From Streptomyces sp. WZ.A104 (GTDB taxonomy: Bacteria > Actinomycetota > Actinomycetes > Streptomycetales > Streptomycetaceae), in assembly GCF_002382885.1 (NCBI RefSeq), contig NZ_NWVL01000049.1, positions 1 to 61,936 of the forward strand: a DNA stretch of 61,936 bases, written 5' to 3'. The notes under the pieces are model-generated. The model saw nothing but the letters and a program-made list of their open reading frames with translations. It had not been told where the DNA came from and did no database searches. The translations under genes and the position numbers were made by a program. Position 1 is the first letter of the stretch. Each line of letters starts with the position of its first letter. Below are positions 7,868 to 16,256 of the stretch, one piece after another.

Positions 7868-8540
7868 GCGCGCCTCCGATGTCTAACTTGTCCGTCGGTT
7901 ATGGATACCTTTACAGGGGAGCCTCAATGGCTCACCTGATCCACTTGGGCTCCCTTTCGGGCCGGGCCACCAGGGGCCCGTATCCGGCGAGTTATGCGGG
8001 AGTGGGTGAAGGTCCCAGTCCCCGGTTTCCTCTGGCCTTTCGGCCTGCCGACCTTCGCTTCTTGGATCATCCTTCTCCCGCCGGGGAGTTGAACCTTCCT
8101 TACGGTCGGCCTACCAGACATGAGCTGTCTGGACCTCGACGGGGTTCTCACGTTCCGCACCGGTAAGACGCGGCTGGGGCAGGGCGCCCTCTCAACCCCG
8201 GGACCAGCGGTATCCGTTCCCCCGAGAGCAGTGCTTGAGGGTTCGCTCGGCGCCTTCCAACGCCGGGTCCTGTGACTGCGGCTTGCAGACCATCACACAG
8301 CCTTGGAATCACGGGGCATCATCAAGGGTTCATTCTCATTCGCCCGTCCAGCCTTCCCCTCGCCTGTGGTTCCCCGATGGCCGAGGACCCCTTGGGCTTG
8401 AACGCTCAGCTCCACACCCCTCCGTTACCAGTGACGCATGTGAGCGCGGGGACGGGTCTGGATACTGACCCGAAGTTCAGCCGAACTATCTTTCCTTCAT
8501 GCAGCTGTCCTTACTTACACGGAGCGACCTCGTGTCGCAC
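7868..8540 (-). ncRNA. Group II intron domains I-III (5' part)
   Basis: About 670 bases without a coding sequence that fold into many GC-rich hairpins on the minus strand, for example the hairpin flanking GGCCCGGCCCGAAAGGGAGCCC. This is the length expected for domains I-III of a bacterial group II intron. The 5' end is placed at GTGCGAC (8540 downwards). The exon-binding sequences were not identified. Confidence 0.6.
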
Positions 8541-8605
8541 CCACGGATTCCAGTTGCCTCCACGCGACCTGTCCAACGACCCGATAAACGTACGGTTACG
8601 CGCGC

Positions 8606-8653
8606 GCCTGTCCGTCAGTCCGCCTGTCCGCCCGTCCGCCCGTCCGCCCGTCC
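8606..8653. repeat. Six tandem 8-bp repeats
   Basis: Six consecutive octamers: GCCTGTCC, GTCAGTCC, GCCTGTCC, then three GCCCGTCC. They lie between the intron insertion point and the ABC operon terminator, and look like a slippage-prone array. Confidence 0.8.
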
Positions 8654-8660
8654 GGTCATA

Positions 8661-8698
8661 CGACGACCTCCGCCCTTCCCGAAGGGCGGAGGTCGTCG
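8661..8698 (-). terminator. Terminator of the ABC exporter operon
   Basis: A perfect 17-bp stem (8661-8677 with 8682-8698) and a CCCG loop, placed 25 bases after the stop of the last ABC gene. No U tract, but the stem is very stable. Confidence 0.85.
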
Positions 8699-8723
8699 AG
8701 GCGTACGGCGGCTCAGGCCGGGA

Positions 8724-9443
8724 TCACTCCTCCCCGGCCAGCTTCAGCGCCCGCAGCTTCTGGCCCGCGTACCAGGTGGCGGCGACCGTGACGGCGGCCA
8801 GCAGGACCGTGGCGAGCGGCAGGCCGACGTCCGAGGTGATCGCCCCGTCCCCCGCGACCTTCTGAGCGACCGCCAGGGACCACTGCTGGACACTGAGCGT
8901 CCGCGCACCGGGCACCAGGCTGCCGAAGAGGGCCTCCCAGACCAGGGCGTACACCAGGCCGAGAACCACCGCGTGCCGGCTGACCGTGCCGAGCAGCAGG
9001 AACAAGGCGCTGTAGGCGATCGAGGCGACCAGCGCCGCGATGGTGAAGGCGACGGCGATCTGCTGGCCGTTGCCGTTGAGGATCAGTCCCGCGATGAGTG
9101 TCGGCAGGGCGGAGAACACCATGGTCACCGCGATGGCCACGATCAGCTTGGTGAAGATGATCGTGGGCCGCTTCACCGGCTTGGCGAGCAGATAGACGAT
9201 CGAGCCGTCGTCGATCTCCGGGCCGATCGCTCCGGTGCCCGCGATCACGCCGATCAGCGGCACCATCGTGGCGATGGCGAACCCGCCGAGGACGTTGGAG
9301 GCGACCTGGTCATCGGCCCCGGCGAACATCCGCACGGCCGCGGCGATCACCAGCAGCAGTGCGGGCAGGACGAACAGGATGGCGGCCCGGCGCCGGCCGA
9401 GCAGGGCCCGGTAGGTGAGCCGGGCGACTGTGGGGTCGTACAT
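8724..9443 (-). CDS. ABC-2 type transporter permease
   Basis: 239 aa integral membrane protein with about six hydrophobic segments, starting with ILFVLPALLLVIAAAVRMF. The segment GPEIDDGSIVYLLAKPVKRPTIIFTKL between the second and third membrane spans is the cytoplasmic coupling helix region typical of ABC-2 (NatB/YhaP/CcmB-like) permeases. It is the last gene of a four-gene operon and should pair with the ATPase 30 bp upstream. The substrate is unknown. The ATG at 9443 has an AAGGAG sequence upstream. Confidence 0.88.
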   Translation of the reverse strand: MYDPTVARLTYRALLGRRRAAILFVLPALLLVIAAAVRMFAGADDQVASNVLGGFAIATMVPLIGVIAGTGAIGPEIDDGSIVYLLAKPVKRPTIIFTKLIVAIAVTMVFSALPTLIAGLILNGNGQQIAVAFTIAALVASIAYSALFLLLGTVSRHAVVLGLVYALVWEALFGSLVPGARTLSVQQWSLAVAQKVAGDGAITSDVGLPLATVLLAAVTVAATWYAGQKLRALKLAGEE

Positions 9444-9473
9444 GACGGTGCACAGCTCCTTTCAGGCCACTAC

Positions 9474-10385
9474 TCAGGCCGCTACGAGATAGGAAAAGAC
9501 CGATTCGAGGGACTCGTCGGACGGAGAGACGGTGAGCAGCCGGATGCCCTGCTCACGGGCCACCTTCGGCAGCAGTTCGGTGAACCGCCCGAAGTCGACG
9601 GCCTGGATGCGCAGGGCCCTCTCGGTCAGGTCGACCTCGATGCCCGCGGTGGACGGGTCGGCGATGAGCGCGGCCGCGAGGGCCCGGTCGTCGCTGGAGC
9701 GGACCAGATAGCGGTGCGGCCGGTCCGTCATCAGTCGGCGGATCTTCCGGAAGTCGCCGGACGCGGCATGGCGGCCCGCCACGATCACCTCGATGTGCGA
9801 GGCCAGCTGCTCGACCTCTTCGAGGATGTGGGAGGAGAACAGGACCGTGCGGCCCTCGGCTCCCATCCGTCGCAGCAGCTCCATCAGCTGCATCCGCTGG
9901 CGCGGGTCCATCCCGTTGAACGGTTCGTCCAGGAGCAGCACCGAGGGTTCGTGGACCAGTGCGGACGCCATCTTCACGCGCTGGCGCATGCCCTTGCTGT
10001 ACGTGGAGATCTTGCGGTCCTGCGCGTACTCCATCTGGACCGTGGCGAGCGCCCTTTGCGCCTCGGCCGCTCCCAGACCCTGGAGTTCGGCGTTGGCGAC
10101 GACGAACTCCCTGCCGGTGAGGAAGTCGTACATCCCTTCCCGCTCCGGGACGATGCCGATCTCCTTGTAGACACTCTCGTTGCGCCAGATCGTCCGGCCG
10201 TCGAGCGTGACCTTCCCCGTCGAGGGGGCGAGGAATCCGCCCATCATGTTGATGAGGGTGGACTTTCCGGCGCCGTTCGGGCCGAGGAGTCCGGTGACGC
10301 CGGGGCCCACGGTCATGGAGACGTCGTTGACGGCGACCACATTGCCGAACCAGCGCGAGGTGTGGTCGATCTCGATGGTGGTCAC
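9474..10385 (-). CDS. ABC transporter ATP-binding protein
   Basis: 303 aa cytoplasmic ATPase. Walker A GPNGAGKST, signature YSKGMRQRVKMA, Walker B VLLLDEPFNGMD and H-loop SSHILEE are all present and intact. The GTG start at 10385 (VTTIEIDHTSRWFGNVV) overlaps the stop of the upstream permease by four bases (GTGA), so the open frame further upstream is not coding. With the permeases at 8724 and 10382 and the second ATPase at 11280 it forms a two-ATPase, two-permease exporter set. Confidence 0.93.
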   Translation of the reverse strand: MTTIEIDHTSRWFGNVVAVNDVSMTVGPGVTGLLGPNGAGKSTLINMMGGFLAPSTGKVTLDGRTIWRNESVYKEIGIVPEREGMYDFLTGREFVVANAELQGLGAAEAQRALATVQMEYAQDRKISTYSKGMRQRVKMASALVHEPSVLLLDEPFNGMDPRQRMQLMELLRRMGAEGRTVLFSSHILEEVEQLASHIEVIVAGRHAASGDFRKIRRLMTDRPHRYLVRSSDDRALAAALIADPSTAGIEVDLTERALRIQAVDFGRFTELLPKVAREQGIRLLTVSPSDESLESVFSYLVAA

Positions 10386-11290
10386 AGCCCGGCCCTCCGG
10401 TAGCGGCGCATCAGGACGGCGTACGAGCCGGCGACGAGCGCGAGAACAACGATCAGGTAGACCACACCGGTACCGGCCCCCGGGCCTTCCCCTCCGGGGA
10501 AGGCTGAGGTCGCGCCGAGGAACGCGGCCTGGACACCGTCGATCAGCGTGATCGGCGAGAACAGGCCGAGCCACTGCACGGCCCCCTCCGACCCGGTCTC
10601 CCAGGCGATGGCCTGGACCGTGGAGACGGCACCGTAGGTGATGGTCAGCAGGGCGATCACCGCGGCGACACCGAAGCCCCGCCGGGGCGTGAGGGCGGCC
10701 ATCACGAGGCCGAGCCCGGCGAACAGCACGGACAGCAGCGCCACCGACACCAGTCCCTGGCCGAACCACTTCGTCTGGTCCACGAAGTCGAACTTCGCGA
10801 GCAGTGAGCCCACATAGAGGATGAGCAGCGGGGCCCCGGTGAGAATGAACAGTGCCGACGCGGTGGCGGCGAACTTCGCGAGAACGTAGTCGGAGCGTTC
10901 GATCGGCCGGGAGAAGTACAGCGGGATGCTCTTGAAACGGAGGTCCCTGGAGACCGCCTGTGGTGCCTGTGCGGCGATGAAGAGGCCGATGACGGCCTGG
11001 AGGTAGATCGCGTACGAGGTGTACTTGAGCACCAGCTTGCTGGCGTCCGGCGTAGCCATCGAGACGGCCACGAGGATCGCCGCGACCAGGGCCATCACGC
11101 CGAACAGCAGCATGGGCAACACCTTGGACTTGGCGGAACGGCCCAGTCCGTAGGAGCCCCGCAGGGTCTGCGAGAACAGCGAGCGGCGGGCGTAGGCCCG
11201 TCCGAGCCGCGGTCCGTCGTAGGAGCGGTAGCCGATGTTGTGGATCCGGGAGGCGTCGCGCCCGGTCGCGGTGCCGGTCTCAGTGCTCAT
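10382..11290 (-). CDS. ABC-2 type transporter permease
   Basis: 302 aa. A charged cytoplasmic N-terminus (IHNIGYRSYDGPRLGRAYARRSLFSQTLRGSYGLGRSAKSK) is followed by about six membrane segments. The stretch LRFKSIPLYFSRPIERSDYVLAK is the ABC-2 coupling region, as in the partner permease (KPVKRP). It overlaps the upstream ATPase gene by 11 bases and the downstream ATPase by 4, so the operon is tightly coupled. Confidence 0.9.
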   Translation of the reverse strand: MSTETGTATGRDASRIHNIGYRSYDGPRLGRAYARRSLFSQTLRGSYGLGRSAKSKVLPMLLFGVMALVAAILVAVSMATPDASKLVLKYTSYAIYLQAVIGLFIAAQAPQAVSRDLRFKSIPLYFSRPIERSDYVLAKFAATASALFILTGAPLLILYVGSLLAKFDFVDQTKWFGQGLVSVALLSVLFAGLGLVMAALTPRRGFGVAAVIALLTITYGAVSTVQAIAWETGSEGAVQWLGLFSPITLIDGVQAAFLGATSAFPGGEGPGAGTGVVYLIVVLALVAGSYAVLMRRYRRAGL

Positions 11291-12350
11291 GGCGACCGCT
11301 TCCCTTCTGCTGTGCGGCCGCGGCCGTTACGGCCGCGGCCGGGCCGGCGGGACTGTTCGCCCCGCCCTGTTCGGTACGCCCGCCCTGTTCGGTGCGCCCG
11401 CCCTGTTCGGTGCGGAAGACCTCGGCGATCTGGTGGCGGCGCTGTTCCATACGGACGAGGCCGAGGCCGAGCCCGGCGACGCTGTCGCGGACCAGGTCGT
11501 ACGTCTCCTCGCCGACGGCCTCGATCAGCAGGATGTGGCCCGCGCCCGGCAGCCCATCCGTGTCGATCCCGTCGTGGCCGACGAGCGTGACCCCGGCCTC
11601 GGTGAGGACCCGGCGCAGGGCGTCGGTGCCGTCGGGATGGGCGTCGCTGTCGGTGACCTCGACCGCAAGGGTCGCGGTGGTCTGGGTGAAGTCGCTGGTG
11701 GAGCTGGAGCGCAGGAGCGTTCCGCCGTCGATGACGACGACGTGGTCACAGGTGCGTTCCAGCTCGCCCAGGAGGTGCGAGGTCACCAGCACGGAGATAC
11801 CGAAGTCGGTGTGGATCCGGCGGATCAGGCCGAGCATCTCGTCGCGGCCGACCGGGTCGAGGCCGTTGGTCGGCTCGTCGAGCAGGACCAGCTGGGGGTC
11901 GTGGACCAGGGCCTGGGCCAGTTTCACCCGCTGCTTCATACCGGTCGAGTAGCCGCCGATGGGGCGGTAGCGCTCTTCGTAGAGGCCGACGTGGCGCAGG
12001 GTGTCCGCGGTGCGCTCCCGGGCGGCCGTCGGCGGCAGCCCGGACATGCGAGCCATGTGCACGACAAACTCGGTCGCCGAGACGTCGGGCGGCAGGCAGT
12101 CGTGCTCGGGCATGTACCCCACCCGTTCCCGGATGGCGGCGCCGCTGGTCGCGACGTCGAGCCCGAGCACTGCGGCCCGGCCTTCGGTGGCGGGGGAAAG
12201 ACCCAGCAGGATCTTGATCAGTGTGGACTTGCCGGCACCGTTGGAGCCCACCAGACCGGTCACACCCGGTCCGATGTCCAACGTGAGCCGGTCAAGCGCG
12301 GTCACCCGGGGGAACCGCATGCTCAGGGCTTCGGTCGCGATCACAGTCAC
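11280..12350 (-). CDS. ABC transporter ATP-binding protein with repeat-containing tail
   Basis: First gene of the four-gene ABC operon. Walker A GSNGAGKST, signature YSTGMKQRVKLAQ, Walker B LVLLDEPTNGLD and H-loop VTSHLLGE are intact. After the ATPase domain there is a regulatory-looking domain and then a low-complexity tail with RTEQGG three times in tandem. I place the start at GTG 12350 (VTVIATEALSMRF), eight bases after TAACGT, which suits a leaderless transcript with a -10 element. GTG 12377 would add nine residues. The Ser in GSNGAGKST in place of Pro is a harmless variant. Confidence 0.9.
   Translation of the reverse strand: MTVIATEALSMRFPRVTALDRLTLDIGPGVTGLVGSNGAGKSTLIKILLGLSPATEGRAAVLGLDVATSGAAIRERVGYMPEHDCLPPDVSATEFVVHMARMSGLPPTAARERTADTLRHVGLYEERYRPIGGYSTGMKQRVKLAQALVHDPQLVLLDEPTNGLDPVGRDEMLGLIRRIHTDFGISVLVTSHLLGELERTCDHVVVIDGGTLLRSSSTSDFTQTTATLAVEVTDSDAHPDGTDALRRVLTEAGVTLVGHDGIDTDGLPGAGHILLIEAVGEETYDLVRDSVAGLGLGLVRMEQRRHQIAEVFRTEQGGRTEQGGRTEQGGANSPAGPAAAVTAAAAQQKGSGRHEH
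11365..11419 (-). repeat. Three tandem 18-bp repeats coding RTEQGG
   Basis: The unit encoding Arg-Thr-Glu-Gln-Gly-Gly is repeated three times near the 3' end of the ATPase gene. It is almost identical at DNA level (one base differs between units). Copy number would be expected to vary between strains. Confidence 0.85.
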
Positions 12351-12667
12351 GACGACGACGTTAGTGGCGCGGACCACAGAGGTCGTCAGCCCTGGCGGCT
12401 GGATCGGCGTCAGACTCCAGGCGTACGGCCCCGTAGGGGGACCCCGCGAAGGAGGAGGCCCGAGCCCGGACCGGCGGCGCGGGCGGGGTTGCCCACAGGT
12501 GGGCCACCGCCGCTTTCCACAAGTCTGTCACCGTCGCTCTCCACAGGCCGGCAACCGCTGTTGTCCACAGGCCATGCACGCCTCTTGACGCAGCCGCTGG
12601 ACATTGTCACATTCATCAGTGTCACGTTACGGGCACGTACCGCACACGGCAGGGAACGGACGGTGGC
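12351..12667. other. Divergent spacer, no gene; holds a DnaA-box group
   Basis: Lies between the divergent ABC operon and the M24 gene and should hold both promoters. It contains TTGTCCACA at 12559-12567, TTGCCCACA (one mismatch) at 12487-12495, and two further TCCACA half-matches near 12514 and 12537, all on the plus strand. No coding sequence was recognised. Confidence 0.6.
12487..12567 (+). promoter_or_regulatory. DnaA-box group, four co-oriented matches
   Basis: One perfect box (12559-12567, TTGTCCACA), one with a single mismatch (12487-12495) and two CTTTCCACA/CTCTCCACA-like matches between them. All are in the same orientation at roughly 20-26 bp intervals, close to two helical turns. 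Confidence 0.45.
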
Positions 12668-13528
12668 ATGACCGGCAGGACCTCGGCAGTGCAGAACGAA
12701 ATCGCCCCGGAGCTGCGGGGGTTCAGGGAAGTGCAGCGCCTGGCCTATGCCTGCGCGGAGGCGGTCGCCGGACAGCTCAGATCCGGCGTGACCGAGCGCG
12801 AGGCGGCCCGGATGCAGCGGGTGTGGCTGCGCGAGCGTGGGGTGCGGGACTGGTTCCACCTCCCGTTCGCCTGGTTCGGCGACCGTACGGCCTTCGCGGG
12901 GTTCAAGGTGCCGCTCCAGTTCTTCCCGACCGACCGGAAGCTGGAGCCCGGGATGCCGTTCATCCTCGACATGGCCCCGGTCCACAAGGGATTCACCGCC
13001 GACATCGGATATTCGGGGTGCCTCGGCCTCAACCCGCTGCACGACAAGCTGCTGGCCGATCTTGAGGTGCACCGCGAGCTGATCCTGCGGGAGGTGCGTG
13101 AGCGCCGTTCGCTGCGCGAGATCTACGAGGACGTCGAACGCCTGATGACCACCCAGGGATACGCCAACAGGCACCGGGCCTACCCCTTCGGCGTCATCGC
13201 CCACAAGGTGGACCGGGTCCGCGAACGCCGTTGGTCCCCGCAGGTGTTCGGCTTCGGCACCCAGTCCCTCAAGGGCCTGGTCAGCGATGCCCTGCACGGT
13301 CACCGGGAGGGCTGGTCTCCCCTGTGGAGCCCCTACCGCTTCTCCGACCACCCGCCGCAGCCGGGCCTGTGGGCGGTCGAACCCCACCTCGGATTCCGGG
13401 GTACGGGCGCGAAGTTCGAGGAGATCCTGGTCGTCACCGACTCCAAGGACCCCGAGCAGAGCGCATTCTGGCTGGACGACGATCTGCCGCACGTGCGGCG
13501 CTGGGCCGAGGAGAAGGTGGCGGCGTGA
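12668..13528 (+). CDS. M24-family (aminopeptidase P-like) metallopeptidase-fold protein
   Basis: 286 aa, cytoplasmic. The pita-bread fold signature can be followed: GMPFILDMAPVHKGFTADIGYSG matches the motif carrying the two metal-binding Asp residues, and AVEPHLGFRGTGAKFEEILVVT matches the C-terminal metal-ligand Glu region. The substrate may be an Xaa-Pro peptide or a creatinase-like compound; this cannot be decided. Its TGA overlaps the GTG of the hydrolase-SDR gene, and that gene overlaps the MerR gene, so the three are one coupled operon. Confidence 0.85.
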   Translation: MTGRTSAVQNEIAPELRGFREVQRLAYACAEAVAGQLRSGVTEREAARMQRVWLRERGVRDWFHLPFAWFGDRTAFAGFKVPLQFFPTDRKLEPGMPFILDMAPVHKGFTADIGYSGCLGLNPLHDKLLADLEVHRELILREVRERRSLREIYEDVERLMTTQGYANRHRAYPFGVIAHKVDRVRERRWSPQVFGFGTQSLKGLVSDALHGHREGWSPLWSPYRFSDHPPQPGLWAVEPHLGFRGTGAKFEEILVVTDSKDPEQSAFWLDDDLPHVRRWAEEKVAA

Positions 13529-15297
13529 ATCTGTCTCAAGCACGTGAGCGGCGTGTGCACACGGGCGGCATCGAGCTGTGCGTCGTCGAGCTGGGCGACG
13601 GGGCCCGTCCGACCGTGGTGCTGGTCCACGGGTATCCGGACAGCAAGGAGGTCTGGTCGGAGGTTGCCGCACAGCTGGCCGAGCAGTGGCACGTCGTTCT
13701 GTACGACGTACGGGGGCACGGCAGGTCCACGGCCCCCGAGCCGCTGCGCGGAGGCTTCACCCTGGAGAAGCTGACCGACGACTTCCTGGCCGTGATCGAC
13801 GCGGTCAGCCCGGACCGCCCGGTGCACGTGGTCGGGCACGACTGGGGCTCCGTGCAGGCCTGGGAGTTCGTCACGGTCGGGCGGACCGAAGGCAGGATCG
13901 CCTCCTTCACCTCGATGTCCGGGCCGTCCCTGGACCACTTCGGCCACTGGATAAAGCAGCGGATGACCCGGCCCACGCCACGCCGGGTCGGTCAGCTGCT
14001 CGGCCAGGGCGCGAAGTCCTGGTACGTGTACATGCTCCACACACCGGTCCTGCCCGAGCTGGCCTGGCGCGGGCCGCTCGGCAAGCGGTGGCCCCGCATC
14101 CTGGAGCGGATGGAGAAGGTGCCCGCCGGCGACTACCCCACCGCCTCCCTGCCGAACGACGCCGCGCACGGGGCCTGGCTCTACCGCGACAACGTCCGCG
14201 CCCGGCTGAGCAGGCCGCGCGCCGACGCCTACGCCCACGCACCGGTCCAGCTGATCACCCCGACCGGCGACTCCTTCCTCTCGGAGCGGCTCTACGACCA
14301 ACTGGAGTCCTGGGTCCCCACGTTGGTACGCCGCTCGCTTCCGGCCAAGCACTGGGTGCCGCGCACCCGGCCGGACCAGCTGGCCTCGTGGATCGGCGAG
14401 TTCGTCGCCGCGAACGAGTCCGCCGGGCAGGAGGGGGCGCCCGGCCCGCAGGTGACCGCGAAGGGCCCCTGTGCGGAACGGTTCGGCGGGCAGCTGGTCC
14501 TGGTGACGGGAGCGGCCTCCGGGATCGGCCGGGCCACGGCGTTCGCGTTCGCCGAGGCGGGCGCCCGCGTGGTGGCCGTGGACCGCGATGCGGAGGGGGC
14601 GGCGCGGACGGCGGAGATGGCCCGGCTGATCGGGGCCCCGGCGGCCTGGGGCGAGGCGGCCGACGTCAGCGACGAGGCGGCGATGGAGAAGCTCGCCGAC
14701 CGGGTCGCCGCCGAGTACGGCATCGTCGACGTCCTGGTCAACAACGCCGGGATCGGGCTCTCCGGCTCCTTCCTGGAGACCACGGGCGAGGAGTGGAAGA
14801 AGGTCCTCGACGTCAATCTGTGGGGCGTCATCCACGGCTGCCGGTTCTTCGGCAAGCAGATGGCCGAGCGCGGTCAGGGCGGCCACATCGTCAACACGGC
14901 GTCGGCCGCGGCCTTCCTGCCCTCACGCGCCCTGCCCGCCTACAGCACGTCGAAGGCGGCCGTGCTGATGCTGAGCGAGTGCCTGCGGGCCGAGCTGGCG
15001 GAGAAGTCGATCGGGGTGAGCGCGATATGCCCCGGCGTCGTCAACACCAACATCACCGCCACCACGCGCTTCGCGGGCGCCGACGTGGCGGAGGAGGAGC
15101 GGCTGCGGAAGCGGACGAGCCGGCTCTACGGTCGGCGCAACTACCCGCCGGAGAAGGTCGCCGACGCGATCCTGCGGGCGGTCGTGCGCAACCAGGCCGT
15201 GGTGCCGGTGACTCCGGAGGCGCGCGGCGCCCGGCTGCTGTCCCGGCTGAGCCCGGGGGCGCTGCGCTCCGTCGCCCGGCTGAAGCCTCCGCTGTGA
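13525..15297 (+). CDS. Alpha/beta hydrolase - short-chain dehydrogenase fusion (EphD-like)
   Basis: 590 aa, two enzymes in one chain. Residues 1 to about 300 are an epoxide-hydrolase-type alpha/beta hydrolase with oxyanion loop HGYP (35-38) and nucleophile elbow GHDWGS (Asp106). Asp rather than Ser points to epoxide hydrolase or dehalogenase chemistry. From about residue 320 there is a classical SDR with NAD(P) motif TGAASGIG, NNAG and the catalytic YSTSK. The same fusion is known as EphD in Mycobacterium, where it acts in lipid metabolism. The GTG start at 13525 overlaps the preceding stop. The substrate is unknown. Confidence 0.92.
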   Translation: MNLSQARERRVHTGGIELCVVELGDGARPTVVLVHGYPDSKEVWSEVAAQLAEQWHVVLYDVRGHGRSTAPEPLRGGFTLEKLTDDFLAVIDAVSPDRPVHVVGHDWGSVQAWEFVTVGRTEGRIASFTSMSGPSLDHFGHWIKQRMTRPTPRRVGQLLGQGAKSWYVYMLHTPVLPELAWRGPLGKRWPRILERMEKVPAGDYPTASLPNDAAHGAWLYRDNVRARLSRPRADAYAHAPVQLITPTGDSFLSERLYDQLESWVPTLVRRSLPAKHWVPRTRPDQLASWIGEFVAANESAGQEGAPGPQVTAKGPCAERFGGQLVLVTGAASGIGRATAFAFAEAGARVVAVDRDAEGAARTAEMARLIGAPAAWGEAADVSDEAAMEKLADRVAAEYGIVDVLVNNAGIGLSGSFLETTGEEWKKVLDVNLWGVIHGCRFFGKQMAERGQGGHIVNTASAAAFLPSRALPAYSTSKAAVLMLSECLRAELAEKSIGVSAICPGVVNTNITATTRFAGADVAEEERLRKRTSRLYGRRNYPPEKVADAILRAVVRNQAVVPVTPEARGARLLSRLSPGALRSVARLKPPL

Positions 15298-16244
15298 CCG
15301 GGGCCGCGGGCGGGGACACCGCCGAGTACCGGATCGAGGACCTGGCCCATGCCAGCGGGGCCACGGTCCGCACGATCCGCGCCTACCAGGACCGGGGCCT
15401 GCTCCCGACGCCCGAGCGCCGCGGCCGGGCCAACGTGTACCGGGAGACCCACCTGGCCCGGCTGCGGCAGATCGCGGACCTGCTCGACCGCGGCTACACC
15501 CTGGCCAGCATCAAGGAGCTGCTGGAGGCGTGGGACGCGGGCCGGGGGCTGGGCGGGGTGCTCGGCCTGGTCGCCGAGGTGCACGGCCCGTGGACGGACG
15601 AGGAGGCCGCCCGGATCACCCGCGAGGAGCTGGACGCGAAGTTCGGCGGCTCGCAGGACGACGGGGCGATCGCGGAGGCGGTGGAGCTCGGGGTGCTGGA
15701 GTGCGTCTCCGGCCGGGACGACGAGTTCCTGGTTCCGAGCCCCCAGGAGCTTGCGGTAGCGGTCGAGTTGCACGCGGCGGGCGTGCCACTGCGTGCAATC
15801 TCCGGGCACCTGAGGGAGCTTCGCGGCCAGGTGGAGCACATAGCCTCGCGTTTCCTGGAGTTCACCACCGAGCATGTCTTCGCCCGCTATCTGGGCCATC
15901 GGCCGCCCACGGACTCCGACGCCACCGAGGCGGCATCCCTCGTACGCCGTCTGCGGCCGCTCGCCCAGCAGACGGTGGACGCCGAACTCGCGCGTGCGAT
16001 GCGGATGTTCGCCACCCGGCATCTGCATCACCACCTGGGGGCGGAGGAGTCGGTGGTGGACGAAGGTGCGACCCGCCCGGTACTGCTGCCCGCCAGGACA
16101 ATCCAGGCTGTTCAGAAGCTGGTTGGTGCGGAGGGCGTCGCAGCCTTCGTCACGGCAGCCGCCGAACGAGAGGTGCAGGCACGCACCTTGGATGCCCTCG
16201 CCTCATCTCACAGCGAGCGTAATAAAGTTGACGAAAGCACCTAA
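15294..16244 (+). CDS. MerR-family transcriptional regulator
   Basis: 316 aa. The N-terminal winged helix EYRIEDLAHASGATVRTIRAYQDRGLLP is the MerR DNA-binding domain, followed by the dimerisation helix. The long C-terminal part (about residues 110-316) has no Cys metal-site pattern and is likely a ligand-sensing domain; its HLHHHLGAEE stretch is unusual. It is translationally coupled to the EphD-like gene by a GTGA overlap and probably controls this operon, perhaps in response to a lipid or an electrophile. Confidence 0.9.
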   Translation: MTGAAGGDTAEYRIEDLAHASGATVRTIRAYQDRGLLPTPERRGRANVYRETHLARLRQIADLLDRGYTLASIKELLEAWDAGRGLGGVLGLVAEVHGPWTDEEAARITREELDAKFGGSQDDGAIAEAVELGVLECVSGRDDEFLVPSPQELAVAVELHAAGVPLRAISGHLRELRGQVEHIASRFLEFTTEHVFARYLGHRPPTDSDATEAASLVRRLRPLAQQTVDAELARAMRMFATRHLHHHLGAEESVVDEGATRPVLLPARTIQAVQKLVGAEGVAAFVTAAAEREVQARTLDALASSHSERNKVDEST

Positions 16245-16256
16245 ATCATCCGCCAG

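Larger units (their letters stand above)
5994..8540 (-). mobile_element. Group II intron with RT/maturase/HNH open reading frame
   Basis: Read on the minus strand, the element begins with GTGCG at 8540 (consensus GUGYG). It has about 670 nt of structured RNA (domains I-III) before the open reading frame at 7867, then domain V (6035-6069) and domain VI (about 5994-6031). Domain V begins GAGCCGTGTG and ends GCACGGTTC, with the AGC catalytic triad. Domain VI has an unpaired A in its 3' strand, seven bases from a terminal GAC. The length is about 2.55 kb, typical for a full-length mobile intron. It lies between two core gene clusters, in the leader of the gene at 5143-5844. The boundaries are inferred from motifs only; IBS-EBS pairing was not confirmed. 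Confidence 0.8.

Noticed and set aside
8606..8653. CRISPR-like array
   Set aside because: Units are 8 bp without spacers.
10386..10769. N-terminal extension of the second ABC ATPase
   Set aside because: It runs through the permease gene in another frame; the GTGA overlap at 10382-10385 gives the right start.
11235..12671. A 478-codon open frame opposite the ABC ATPase
   Set aside because: No domain; the opposite strand carries complete ABC motifs.
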